The notes beneath the pieces were generated by a model. It was given only the letters and a program-made list of their open reading frames with translations, was not told where the DNA came from and searched no databases. A program made the position numbers and the translations under genes. This document shows positions 9,167-19,419 of a stretch of 64,000 bases of DNA, piece after piece. The number at the start of each line of letters is the position of its first letter. Position 1 is the stretch's first letter. Source of the stretch: Mactra quadrangularis (taxonomy: Eukaryota > Mollusca > Bivalvia > Venerida > Mactridae); NCBI GenBank assembly GCA_025267735.1, contig CM046298.1, positions 29,395,866 to 29,459,865 of the forward strand. The letters are read 5' to 3'.

Positions 9167-11649
9167 TTTGACTGGACTATTGACGGTATTATGTACAGAG
9201 ATCGTGATAGTTTTAATGAACAATGGAAATGTTACTTTAGTTTGTTATATTCTCCAGCTCAGAGTGAATTATTTGACGGTACTTGGAATTGTTATATTGA
9301 ACAATATGTTAATGAGTATTTTAATAGTATCTCATAGGGGTGTAACGGTTAACCGATATACCGGTTAATATTGCAATACGACTTCTGACGGTTTTTAACC
9401 GGTTCGTTTTTCTCTGAACCGGTTTTTCTACTTATGTTCCATACTGATGGTTTTTATCAGTCTGAAATTTAAATGTTTAAATTAATGTTAAAATGTGTTT
9501 GGAAACTTGAAATATTTTTCGTAAAGTGTGAGAATAATTATCTTTGAAAGTCCATTCAAAACTTTTTTTCTAACTTATTCAAACATTTGAAAATACAAAT
9601 ATCTATGTACAATGTTGATAAAATTAAGACGATGCTCGTGCATTAATTCATGCTATGCATGTATACACAAAGAACAATATGTATTGCAATATATTGCAAT
9701 ACGGGTTTCGTGTATTGCAATATATTGCAATACGGTTTTTACCGTATTGTTACACCCCTAGTATCTCACCAGATCCAAAATGTATTGTAACACCAGATAC
9801 TGTGTCTCGTGCCATACAGACTCTTCCAAAAGGGGATCACCTGGAGATGATTTGATAAGATATGAACACTTGATATACGCCGATCGAACATCTATCTCAT
9901 CAGTTCTGACTCTGACTAAATTGTTTACTGCAATGCTTCACAATGGAGTCATTCCATCGGAACTTAAATGTGGTCTCATCACAACTTTACATAAAGGCGG
10001 GAAAAAGTCTAAACTAACCCGAATAGCTACAGAGCCATCACATTATCATCTACTATATTGAAACTCTTTGAAATTGTATTACTGGATCGTTGCCAGGATA
10101 ACATTTTAATAAAAATTAGTAAACAACAAGGTGGATTTCAATCTAAGTTAGGTTGTATTATGACGTCATTTTCATTAAAAGAAATTTTACATTTTTCAAG
10201 AGAAAACAACTCGAAAGTATATCTATGTTTTTTAGATAGACAGAAGGCATTTGACTTAGTCTGTCACGATAGCTAATGCTTAAACTTGAAAATAGTATTG
10301 ACTCAATTACATTAATTGCTCTGCGAGAATTGTATCATGGAGCCACAGGAAAAGTTAAATATTGAGGTCTTTGTTCAGAATCTTTAGACATCCGACAGGG
10401 TACCAGACAAGTTGGAAAAAGTTCGCCTCTTATGTATATACTTTTCATCAATGGTCTCATTGAAGAAGTTGCAGAAAGTGGTTATGGATTGTGTTTTTAT
10501 GATTTTAATATGTGTTCTCCAACAGTAGCAGACGATATGGTTCTTGTATCATTATCTAAAGTAGGCATGGATGAAATGTTAAATATTTGTTATTACTATT
10601 CATGTAAATGCAGATATTTTATAACGTTGAAAAATGTGCTCTTGTAAATTTCAATAATCGAGCAAATAGTTCTACTGTTGAGTTTTCATTTGGTGATAAA
10701 CCTATCATTGAGTCAACAACGTATTTACATCTTGGAGTTAATATAGATCAATATCTATCTTCGTCACAATCCATGAAAGATGCTAGCATCAAACTCCGTG
10801 GAACTTTTCTTAATATTATTAACAGTGGGATGCATCCAACATCAATGTCACCTTCAACCTTGAAATCTATCTACGAAAGTGTTGTTATTCCTAAAGCTTT
10901 ATATGGATGAGAATTATGGAATTTTTATTCAAAACGAGATATCAGTATGTTAGAAAAGGCGCGTAGATTTTGTACTAAATACATTCAGTCACTTCAACGA
11001 AATACAGACACTACATTGGCCCTTTCCTTATTGAATTGTGTATTAATTGAAGTAATGATAAACATAAAAAACTGATATATTTTGGTCAATTGTGTAGATT
11101 ACCCATGTTTTTATCAGGCTAAAGAAATATTTGTTCATAGACTAATCCGTTTTGTTAATCGTGATCATCAAACGCGAGGATTCATACCTGACGTATTCAG
11201 ATTATTTCATAAGTATGAACTCGAATCATACTCTTATGAATATTTAGACAGTGGTTTGTTTCATCTAAGCATCAGTGGAAGAAACTTTTAAGCATTCGTG
11301 TCTTTAAACGTGAAAGATCTCTTTTGAGGAATCGTCTGTTAATCAATATAAAGGATTCACTATTAAAAAATATTGTAAGTGATGATAGTCTTAGTCCTAT
11401 ATGGTATATTGCTCGAGATACTGACATTTAAATAATAAAATCTGTATGTAAGACAATCATTCATGCTACGCTTGTGTCAAAACAGTATAAACGTACATGT
11501 GAAAAATGTTTACTCCTCACTGAAAATATCATTATTCATAAAATGTGCTTCTGTGACAAACTTCATGATAAACGCCTTATGTTGTGGGCAATTTTTTTAA
11601 CTAAACGGTCTCCCATGGTTCTTATCCTTCATTCAGCTGAATTGCAATG
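9167..11649 (+). pseudogene. Decayed non-LTR retrotransposon reverse transcriptase
   Basis: Domains are in the expected order but split over frames. A linker (FDWTIDGIMYRDRDS, then EQWKCYFSLLYSPAQSE) runs to 9334. After an inserted element it continues at 9769 with CIVTPDTVSRAIQTLPKG. The fingers follow (KLFTAMLHNGVIPSELKCG, TTLHKGGKK). Palm motif A is FLDRQKAFDLV, near 10230. A motif-B-like RQGT lies near 10400. Motif C is represented by ADDMVLV near 10530, with ADD where YADD is expected. The thumb reads STTYLHLGVNID. The C-terminal part reads ELWNFYSKRDISMLEKARRF and ends with a Cys/His-rich segment, CEKCLLLTENIIIHKMCFC. Several frameshifts and stops (for example TGA near 10908 and TAA at 11429) make it non-functional. 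The LINE clade is not assigned. Confidence 0.9.
9335..9760. mobile_element. hAT-like MITE (426 bp) nested in the LINE
   Basis: The ends are TAGGGGTGTAAC and its inverse GTTACACCCCTA. An exact 8 bp duplication, GTATCTCA, flanks it at 9327-9334 and 9761-9768. Removing the element and one duplication restores the LINE reading frame (FNSISPDPKC). Subterminal sequence is made of short palindromes (TATTGCAATATATTGCAATA twice near the right end, AACCGG/CCGGTT near the left). It is non-coding. The TAGGG terminus and 8 bp duplication indicate a non-autonomous hAT element. Confidence 0.92.
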
Positions 11650-12034
11650 AACAGTGCTGGGAAATATTACGAAAAGCTACTGTCAATGATCATAAAAACT
11701 TTCACAACTTGAATATTTTGTTCCAAATTAGATTTCTTGTTAATTAGAGTAATATGTGGTGAAGTACGGTCATACATAGATAATACTGTGGAATACTAAA
11801 TTCTGTATAACTAAAAGTAATGTTGGTATACATGTATAGGTTTAATCTATGTTATAGAATGCTGTTTATTGTATATTTTCATACGTGTTTATTCATACTT
11901 TTACATGGATTCTATTTAATACATGTACATATAATTGTATTATATAATGTACGTATATCATACATATGCATAACCATGTAAATAAGTTATTATCTCCATA
12001 ATGGAGGGTTCAAAAAATATATATATATATATTA
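11650..12034 (+). other. Probable LINE 3' untranslated tail ending in an AT run
   Basis: AT-rich sequence after the last LINE coding remnant, ending in (AT)n at about 12016-12034. This may mark the 3' end of the LINE, but no target duplication was located. Confidence 0.4.
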
Positions 12035-12265
12035 AATCCAGCAATATAGGGGCCTAAAATAAAGATCTTTATTAAATAACTATATGTTATTTGCCCAAAT
12101 TATCAGCACAACACTGCAAAAACTGTATAAAACTGAAAACAGGACTGAAATCTGTGATAGGATCAAAAGCCTTATTGGTCATGGTCCAATAAGACTTTCC
12201 TAAGCTCTGATTGATTAATAAAACAGGACCAATATAAAAACTGGCCCGTAAATTGTTAACTAATA

Positions 12266-12412
12266 AAATAGTCATTAAATAAGTGATATGATATAGATCC
12301 TGTTGTTTTTCTGGGGACAGTCAAAGTAACCCTTGGCTTTTGACCTCCAACTAATACGACTGCCCTTGGAAAAGTAACTAACGGCCTATATCAAATCACT
12401 TACTAAATGATA
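12266..12412. mobile_element. Small foldback element (about 145 bp)
   Basis: The left arm begins TCATTAAATAAGTGATATGA and the right arm is its imperfect inverse (TATATCAAATCACTTACTAA). Arms are about 25 bases long. It is non-coding, and the family is unknown. Confidence 0.4.
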
Positions 12413-12706
12413 TATATATTATAGTTAATCTATTTATTGGAGAAGGAAGTAATTGATGTTATAAATTCAACATCATTTGAATAAAGAATATATTATATGC
12501 TTTCCAGTGGAATACCTGAATTTATCGGTGAAATAAAAATCGATATTTCGCTGTTTTGAAACAATGACAATATTTTTTCTCTGTTTGAATGCGCAGCTTT
12601 GAAAGCAGATCAGACCAAAACAATTAATAAAGCCAGTTTGAAGCAAACAATAAGCAAACAATTATTTCGTTTTAAAATCTATTTATTTCACTCGTGCGCC
12701 TTATCA
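12413..12706. other. No supported feature
   Basis: AT-rich spacer before the mariner-like pseudogene. Confidence 0.4.
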
Positions 12707-13616
12707 CAATTGTTCTTACGGAAAAAGTTATTGTAAGTCAATTACATAATCGGGGTCAAGCCATTCAGATGCTGATGCAAGGACAGTTGCAAAACAGGTT
12801 GCTAGGCACTTTGGTGTTAAAGTGCCATAGTAAAACGTCTTGTATGACGTCTTCGGGAAACTGGGCGATTGGCCGATCAACCTAGGTCAGGACGTCCGCG
12901 TGTAACATCACGACGTCAGGATCACCATATCGTCGTATTTCATCACCATACTGCCGTTGAGAGTGCACTTAATTTCGTAGAAAACATGGCGTCCTATAAG
13001 TTCAAAAACTGTAAGGAATCGATTACGAGAAGTTGCTGTAAGAGCACGTCGCCTCTACGTAGGTCCACACCTTACGCCTGTTCGACGTCAGCGTCTTACG
13101 GCCTGGGTCGCTGCACATGCTCCACGACGGGTTACAATGAGGCAATGGAGACAAGTTTTTTTAACAATAGACGAGACTCGATTATGCCTTAATCGATCTG
13201 ATGGCCGTCAACTTGTCTACTGACGTCATGGCAAATGTTTTATGGACGTTTGCGTTGTAGAGAGGGATATGTTTTGGAGCGGTTCAGTAATGATGTAGGG
13301 CGGAATCTCACACGGGTTAAAATCACAGGATAAAGCAAGGCCCCAAGGATTTGTCAGGTCTTTCTGGACATTAACAACATTCAACTCTAGATTGCCCCAT
13401 ATAGTCCTGATATATCCCCTATCGAGTATCTTTGAGACCAGTTGGATAGACAGGTTCGAAAGCGCCAGCCACCCCTGATACTTGAGAGCGGTTGACCAGA
13501 GCTCTGATTGAAAATGGGACAACAGCCCTATTAGACGGATAAACGCTCTCGTGAACCCTATGATTAGAAGAATAAGGGCCGTGACCACAACAAATGGCGG
13601 ACACACAAAATATTGA
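12707..13616 (+). pseudogene. Decayed Tc1/mariner-family transposase
   Basis: Recognisable pieces appear in order but in different frames. An HTH core reads VAKQVARHFGV. The classic linker ADQPRSGRPRVTSRRQDHHI starts near 12870. A first catalytic Asp region (QWRQVFLTIDETRLCLNRSD) lies near 13143-13200, followed by DGRQLVY and VERDMFWSGSVMM. The segment PDISPIEYL-DQLDRQVRKRQ corresponds to the final catalytic region. The last residues NGGHTKY before TGA at 13614 match the usual end of this family. At least four frameshifts or stops are present. Just upstream, TTCTTACGG and TTATTGTAAGTCAA resemble the TIR of the MITE family at 5959, 17627, 33470 and 36885. Confidence 0.88.
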
Positions 13617-14050
13617 TGACTCCGATTAATTTCAAAATCCTTTAGGTTCATACAATTTAATCGTCAGTACATCTAATACCTCAGAAGCAACATACAGAAT
13701 TAGGAGATTTTAAGCATTTATTTATCTGTAAGTATAAAAAATTTCGTTTTAAATGAACCCCGATATCATTCTTAATTTCTGCTTTAAATTTCACCCTGCG
13801 TTTCATTATCCTTTCAGTAAATTTTTCACTCGTGGCTAGGCCAACGGTGAAAATATTGCATCCATTGTTCACTCGTGAAATAAAAATCGATCTTATATCA
13901 TAATTATCGATTATCCTATATATACATGGATATAACATGGACTTGACTGTTTTTACCATACAAAATACATTATGTTCAACAAATGACATACTGGTTGATC
14001 AATTATAAGAAGGTCTCGATGTTTCTAAATTTTGAGCATATAGGGCAAGA
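13617..14050. other. No supported feature
   Basis: A 102-residue minus-strand frame at 13681-13989 has no recognisable motif. No repeat boundaries were found. Confidence 0.35.
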
Positions 14051-14059
14051 CCAAATCAT

Positions 14060-14575
14060 TCTTGGGACAAGACGATACGAAAACTCCTCGCAGCGGTTAT
14101 CTCCCTTTATCAAATCAACAATTAAGTAGCAAAGCGTGACGTAAGCACTGTGAGGAGTTATGACGATACGGTCATCACACGTTACGATAGAATGTACGTA
14201 TCTATACGAAAGGAGGAGACGAGTTATTTACGTTCGATGAATACGGTAGTTACTGTAAAAAATATAAACATTCATTAGACAAAATATTTATTAGTATTAA
14301 CAAAGCAACATGCACAGAGACAGGAGAATCGCATTGAACACCTGTCTCAACCTCGTTGTTGTTTTCTTCGGTCAAGTGTAAACCTTGAATACATACGCTG
14401 TACTACTGGTAATTGTATTGGTCATTACAAAATAAATTAACCAATTTGTAATCGTTTTACTGGGTTTAGAGTGTCAGGGTCGATTCTCGATATATCGCGC
14501 TGGACCACGATACCATGCATCGTGGACCGACTTGTCGATATTGTATCGATATATCACCATATCGTCTCATCCCTA
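14060..14575. mobile_element. Probable hAT-like non-autonomous element
   Basis: The right end reads CGTCTCATCCCTA. The left end, TTGGGACAAGACGATACG, is an imperfect inverse of it. Outside lie CAAATCAT (14052-14059) and CAAATCAC (14576-14583), a near-perfect 8 bp duplication. The interior has palindromes such as ATCGATATATC near the right side. It is non-coding. The left boundary is uncertain by a few bases. Confidence 0.6.
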
Positions 14576-14619
14576 CAAATCACTTTTATAGTTTATTAAA
14601 GCAGTTACAAGCAGATAGC

Positions 14620-15766
14620 TAGGGATGGATACCGTCAGGGACGAAACGATACCGGTACCAATGAAACGATACGGTATTTTTAATGATACCGATACCGATA
14701 CCAATATGCAGTCGTAGTACAAATTACAATGTTTAAATACAAAAATCAATGTTAAAATACATGTATATCGATGTAGATTATGAACATATCAGCTTTTGGC
14801 CGATCGAGGGGTACTCTTTCCTGGTTTATTTGTCACCAACCCATGTAAACACACGATCACTGACACACATGTACCCAAGACAGAGAAATATTTCAATGCA
14901 AGCTCTGCAATTTATACTGTTATTGTGCTATTCTGTTTGCTAAATGTTTAGTAGATAAAAAAACTACTAATAAATATATAACCTAGAGTTAGAAAAAAAT
15001 CGTTCTACGTGTGACATTCGTACTGAATATTTTCATACCAAAACAATGTCAGTAAAATATTGTGTCGCAATTAAATAAGTATTTTTAGTAGCCCAGTAGA
15101 CAATAATGAGTCGTTGGTGATCTTTTATAAACTATATTTCTGAGTTTAACCCTATGCATTTTTAAACAAATAAACATAGGCCTAGATGTTCGTCAGAAAA
15201 ATAACACAATGTTCGTGTGACAGTTTACTCATGCAGAATTTACAATCGAAAGACAATATTACAGAACAACAAATATTATTGTGCATGTTAATGTAAGCGT
15301 GCATGTGAGGCATGTGTAACAATTTTGAGAGACCTTTCAGACATTGACATCGTCGGCAACTAGGGCACGTTCCGCAGGGCGAGCGCTTTGTATCGCTACC
15401 TAGCGATCGCTTTGCAGAACGTGCCCCTAGACTTTAAAAGTAGCATGCTAATTTCCTGCAACACTGTGTCATTACTTAAATAATTATTTCAATTTGTATC
15501 AATTATCAATACACTGGACGGTAATAAAAGGATATAATATACTTAACCAAAGTTTAGATCGAGTTAAACCCCTTTAAAATAGGATAAATACACAGAAGTC
15601 TTGAGAATAAAGCATTGAAAATTTCGTATTTGGTTATTTTAAATCTGCTCTATTTTGTTCAAAGTACCGATTTGAGTACCGGTACCAAAACGAAACGGTA
15701 TTTACCGGAAATTTTCGAAACGATACCGATACTGGTACCGGTACTTGGTACCGGTATACATCCCTA
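14620..15766 (+). mobile_element. hAT non-autonomous element (1147 bp), GGTACCGG family
   Basis: The ends are TAGGGATGGATACCG and CGGTATACATCCCTA. A perfect 8 bp duplication, CAGATAGC, flanks it (14612-14619 and 15767-15774). Subterminal DNA is packed with GGTACCGGTAC- and GATACCGATACC-type motifs, likely transposase binding sites. No transposase is seen inside. The longer element at 41067-43758 has the same ends in opposite orientation and retains a transposase remnant, so it is the likely relative that supplied the enzyme. Confidence 0.92.
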
Positions 15767-15774
15767 CAGATAGC

Positions 15775-16178
15775 CTAGGCATATTTTATTAAGTATTTGT
15801 TAATAGTTATCTTTTTTAAAGTGATGGAAACATGGATATTCAATTTAAACATGAGTAAAGAATATATAACTGAAAAGTTATTTTATTATGTTGAGACTGT
15901 TAAGTTAGTATATAATGGATTTGTTTTATTAACATTGAAGCATACTCAAATTAAATGCCGAACATTCGAACAAGTCGGGTCAGTAATCAATGAATTTTTA
16001 CCAGCCCAAAATATTTTAAGAGCCATCAACATAATTTTGCTTTTGTCTCTGTAACCATAGCACAAACAAGACACTCATTAAAACATATAACAATTAAAGA
16101 TGTATGATATTAAATATCATCCTGTCGCGGATTAGTACATTGTTATGTTAACATACATGTGCATGTTTTTTTTTAACA
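15775..16178. other. No supported gene
   Basis: The frame at 15797-16054 is hydrophobic and lacks a recognisable motif. Near 16165-16179 a polypyrimidine run ending TTTTTTTTAACAG precedes the candidate exon that follows. Confidence 0.4.
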
Positions 16179-16179
16179 G

Positions 16180-16382
16180 AATCAGTTGGGCAAGTGTTCA
16201 TCAAATTTCAAAGAAAGACTGAATACACAACTTTGAGGTTCATGAATTCTTCAACTTTTATCGTGGAGGCAGACTACAAATTGCACAAGGAGTCAAGAAA
16301 AGTGTGTGATAGTGCTCAAATTATACAGTACCCACCGAAAGTTCGATTACATGAGAAATTTACTGCGAGTCTTAAATTTTGA
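16180..16382 (+). CDS. Candidate terminal exon, unknown protein
   Basis: A strong 3' splice-site-like sequence (TTTTTTTTAACAG) is followed by an uninterrupted frame of about 67 codons ending in TGA at 16380-16382. The peptide starts SVGQVFIKFQRKTEYTTLRF, includes FIVEADYKLHKESRKVCD and ends HEKFTASLKF. Composition is mixed and protein-like, unlike the low-complexity frames around it. I do not recognise the family and found no matching upstream exon. A hAT-like element begins 250 bp downstream. It could be a chance frame. Confidence 0.35.
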
Positions 16383-16634
16383 TAATTGTTCTTGCAGAAT
16401 AGTTATTTTTAATACATTTAAGTTTGGTTTGCGATAAAATGAAAGCACATTAAATGAATGCAACTCATTTATAAAATTCAGTATCTGACATCCTAAAGCC
16501 TCCAAAATCTTGTTCGTTGTAATTTTCCATAACATAGCTTTTATGCAATTTTTTGAGTCACAGTTATAATAGTATTAAATAGTATTATAAAGTATTATAA
16601 GTATTTTGATAACCAGAAAATAATGCATACATAC

Positions 16635-17093
16635 TAAGGCTGATGCGAGTATCCGAGTACTTGGTTATTCGCGATCTCGACCAGGAAATAGAGTATGATA
16701 TTCGTCACGTCCGAAATCGTCGGATCGCGATCTATTATTTGAAAAATAAATGAAAGAACATTTTAATCTTGACTTAAACTATAAACGAGCCACACTTCCA
16801 ATGAAAATTTTAATTAATGTAAGGACTAAATTATCTTTTGTAAAATTTTGATTTATACACATTTAAAGAAAATTGATATCAGTGAAAATGCTCGTAAAAT
16901 GTCTGGTAATAGAACTTTTTGGAGTACGCAGTCTTTCATATAGTAAAACCTTCTGTAATTCTTCACTTATTTTTGTTATTACACAAATTCCTGCTTCTCC
17001 TTAAACAAGTGATTCGTGGTTCGATTGGTGAATCGCTACCCATGAATTTTGGTTCGGATCGGATCGCCACTAGCTAAACGATCCAAAGCCCTA
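16635..17093 (-). mobile_element. hAT-like element, GCGAGTATCCGAG family, copy 1
   Basis: The left end, TAAGGCTGATGCGAGTATCC, and the right end, ending AACGATCCAAAGCCCTA, are the two distinct ends also found at 33903-34493 and 46878-47348; this copy is in opposite orientation to those. Flanks ATACATAC and ATAAATAT are a weak 8 bp match. The body is non-coding. Subterminal CGATCCGATCC and TCGCGAT motifs are conserved. Confidence 0.8.
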
Positions 17094-17206
17094 ATAAATA
17101 TCAGTAATGGAAACAGGTACGAAATTGGTTGGCCTATAATCTGAAAATGTCTCCAAACTTTTGGTGGGTTATGTTTATATAAGACGGTATCGATTGGAGT
17201 TCCTAT

Positions 17207-17461
17207 TTATTTGAGTTCCACGGCCAATTTAATTTTCATTCCAGAAGAAGACTTAGTTCCCGTAGATGTCAACCAATTACATGTTTCAGTTCGGCATCTC
17301 GATTTTTCCCCATTGGTCATATATAAATACACATTAATATGCATGCAGAATATGAATAATTTTTGTGTGACACAGTCGACCCCGAAATAAGAACACGGAA
17401 ATTTTCCCATTGAATGAGGTGGGCCGTTTGCTTGTGTCGCTTCTGATGTGATGAATGACAT
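17207..17461 (-). other. Open frame of unclear status
   Basis: An 84-residue minus-strand frame includes a Cys-containing segment (SRCRTETCNWLTSTGTKSSS). The plus strand also has a protein-like frame here (FIPEEDLVPVDVNQLHVSV). The two cannot both be coding, and neither has a recognised domain or a convincing splice site. Recorded only because composition differs from the flanks. Confidence 0.18.
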
Positions 17462-17626
17462 ACCTTTTACTATGTACTATCTATGGCAGATGGTCAAGTT
17501 GGGAGTTGATGTATATACTCACTATTTAGATAGCTTTTGGTTTTCATGAAAGAAACATGTATTAAGTATATAAGTATTTAAGTTAGTTCGAGTGTCGTTG
17601 AGCCGCTCAAATTGTTTTGAATCTGT

Positions 17627-17870
17627 GGCGAATTTCACAAAAATCTTACGTTAAATATCGTCGTTAGTCAAAAGAAAGACACATTGATAATACGGTCATT
17701 TCTTTGTCCAATCAATTTCGAATATTTTTGAATTATGTAGAATAACATTGTAGTATAATTTTGAATATCATATCATAGTTATTTAACACCGATCTGACTT
17801 GGAACTGCAAACTTTTTAACACAGACTACATCTAACGAAATCTTTTGTAGGAATTTTGTGAAAATCTGCG
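17627..17870 (+). mobile_element. MITE, CTTACGATAA-TIR family, copy 2
   Basis: It starts with TTTCACAAAAATCTTACG and ends with its imperfect inverse near ATTTTGTGAAAATC. It shares AATTATGTAGAATA, CATAGTTAT and TCTGACTTG with the copies at 33470 and 36885. Confidence 0.75.
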
Positions 17871-18199
17871 CTTAACTTCACTTGATTATGACAATGGATT
17901 AATAATAAGAATGTTTGTTGACAATAACGATCGCGGAACATTATTAAACATCATTTACAAACTTGGCATTTTTATAAACTACATATGTATATCTTAAGTA
18001 CTGATATTGGCGTTTGTAAACCATAGACATGATACACATGACAATGTGGAAACATATTATGCGATTATATTGAACAGTCCGATTGCAAAGTTTCACAGAT
18101 ATCACACACTGTATATATTAATGTACGCATTCTTTTTAGAATTTTGCAGTAAAAATTACAAAGTGTATGATAATTTAGTGTCGATATCTCGTCTGGCTG

Positions 18200-18500
18200 A
18201 GCCTGAATGTTCCAAGGGTGAAAACTTAGTTCTGAGGCCCCAGGGTCAAGGTCACTGGAAGTTTGTATGAGGAAAACTTTATGCCGGTGATAACTCAACC
18301 ATTGCTGTACCTAGGTTCTCAAAACTTTTGCTTTATATAGCCCTCCAGTTAAGGATGGGACATATTCTGAGATCCCGGGGTCATTGGTCAATGTCACAGG
18401 GACTTCATACATATGAGATAGAACACAGCATGGTCTACACACGGGCGTATAATGCCCCGCCCAGCGGAGCTCTTGTTAGAGATAGAACCAAAACTTTTCA
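18200..18500 (+). repeat. Dispersed repeat fragment of bivalve type
   Basis: It contains CCCAGGGTCAAGGTCACTGG (shared with 2315-2393), then TGGTCTACACACGGGCG and GCCCCGCCCAGCGGAGCTC. From memory these are parts of a dispersed repeat common in bivalves. The frames here are chance. Confidence 0.55.
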
Positions 18501-18519
18501 AAACAAACCGTGTAAAATC

Positions 18520-19419
18520 AGTCAGTTTAACTGGCAGTGTCGGTTGTGCTACTGTCATCATCACTTAAAGATATGCCACCAAATTTATAATAAAGGCTTT
18601 TAACAAAGTTTCATGACGCAAGCAGGCATATTATGATTGGAAAAGCCACTCTCTGATTCATGTTTGTTCATTCAGTGGAGTCAATGTCAGGTCATTATAA
18701 ACTATTGTTAATTACGACAGCCAACGCCCCTAGCCTGAAAATATTGTCTATTACCAGTACTCACCTTCCCTAAAATAGATTGACAACACCTTAATGTACA
18801 ATACCAATGGAAAAAAAACAAGTTTAAGTTTCATTCATAGGTTAAACCGCTCTGGAATGAATTTGAACCTATTTGGGACTTAAGCCAGTTGTCTTTCCCT
18901 GATTAAGTCTGAAGTAATTCAATCGATAAGTAGGTACATACAGCTGGTATCCTCGGATTTTATCATTAAATTCCTATGTAAGGATAACAAAACATTTCGA
19001 TCATCTAATATCTTTTTTGTTAATGAAGATATTTACAAAAGTGGTGGAATTCAGATAGTTCTTTACCCTAATAATACTTAGTTTGAATTTTAAACAAATA
19101 AAATGATTTACAAAAAAGTAATTTAATATTAATTTTGGCAAAATGGCTTTGAAAAGTAAGGGTAAAATCCAAGCAATCCAACTAATTGGACCTACCTATT
19201 TGAAGAGTATACAAGGGAAATAACTGACTCAAGTCCCCTATTGCACTGTCTGTAAACTAGATTGAAATCCCGTAGGATAGCCAAATTTCTATTAGATCCT
19301 GTTCTAACCAAGAAAACGTGAACAACATTAAATGATAGCAACATCAACTCAAGTCAGTCAGTCCTCATCATTTACTATAAACAAAAAATAAGAAATATTA
19401 TTATCATCATTTTAAGCAT
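18520..19419. other. No supported gene
   Basis: Ordinary AT-rich DNA leading into the satellite locus. If the exon-like sequence at 33313 has an upstream partner it might be sought here, but no exon was recognised. Confidence 0.4.

Noticed and set aside
9655..9855. 66-residue frame across the hAT insertion edge
   Set aside because: It is a chimera of MITE and LINE sequence; only its end (PDPKCIVTPDTVSRAIQTLP) is LINE protein and is counted in the LINE pseudogene.
13226..13651. 141-residue minus-strand frame
   Set aside because: It is antisense to the mariner-like transposase remnant, which is recognisable on the plus strand.
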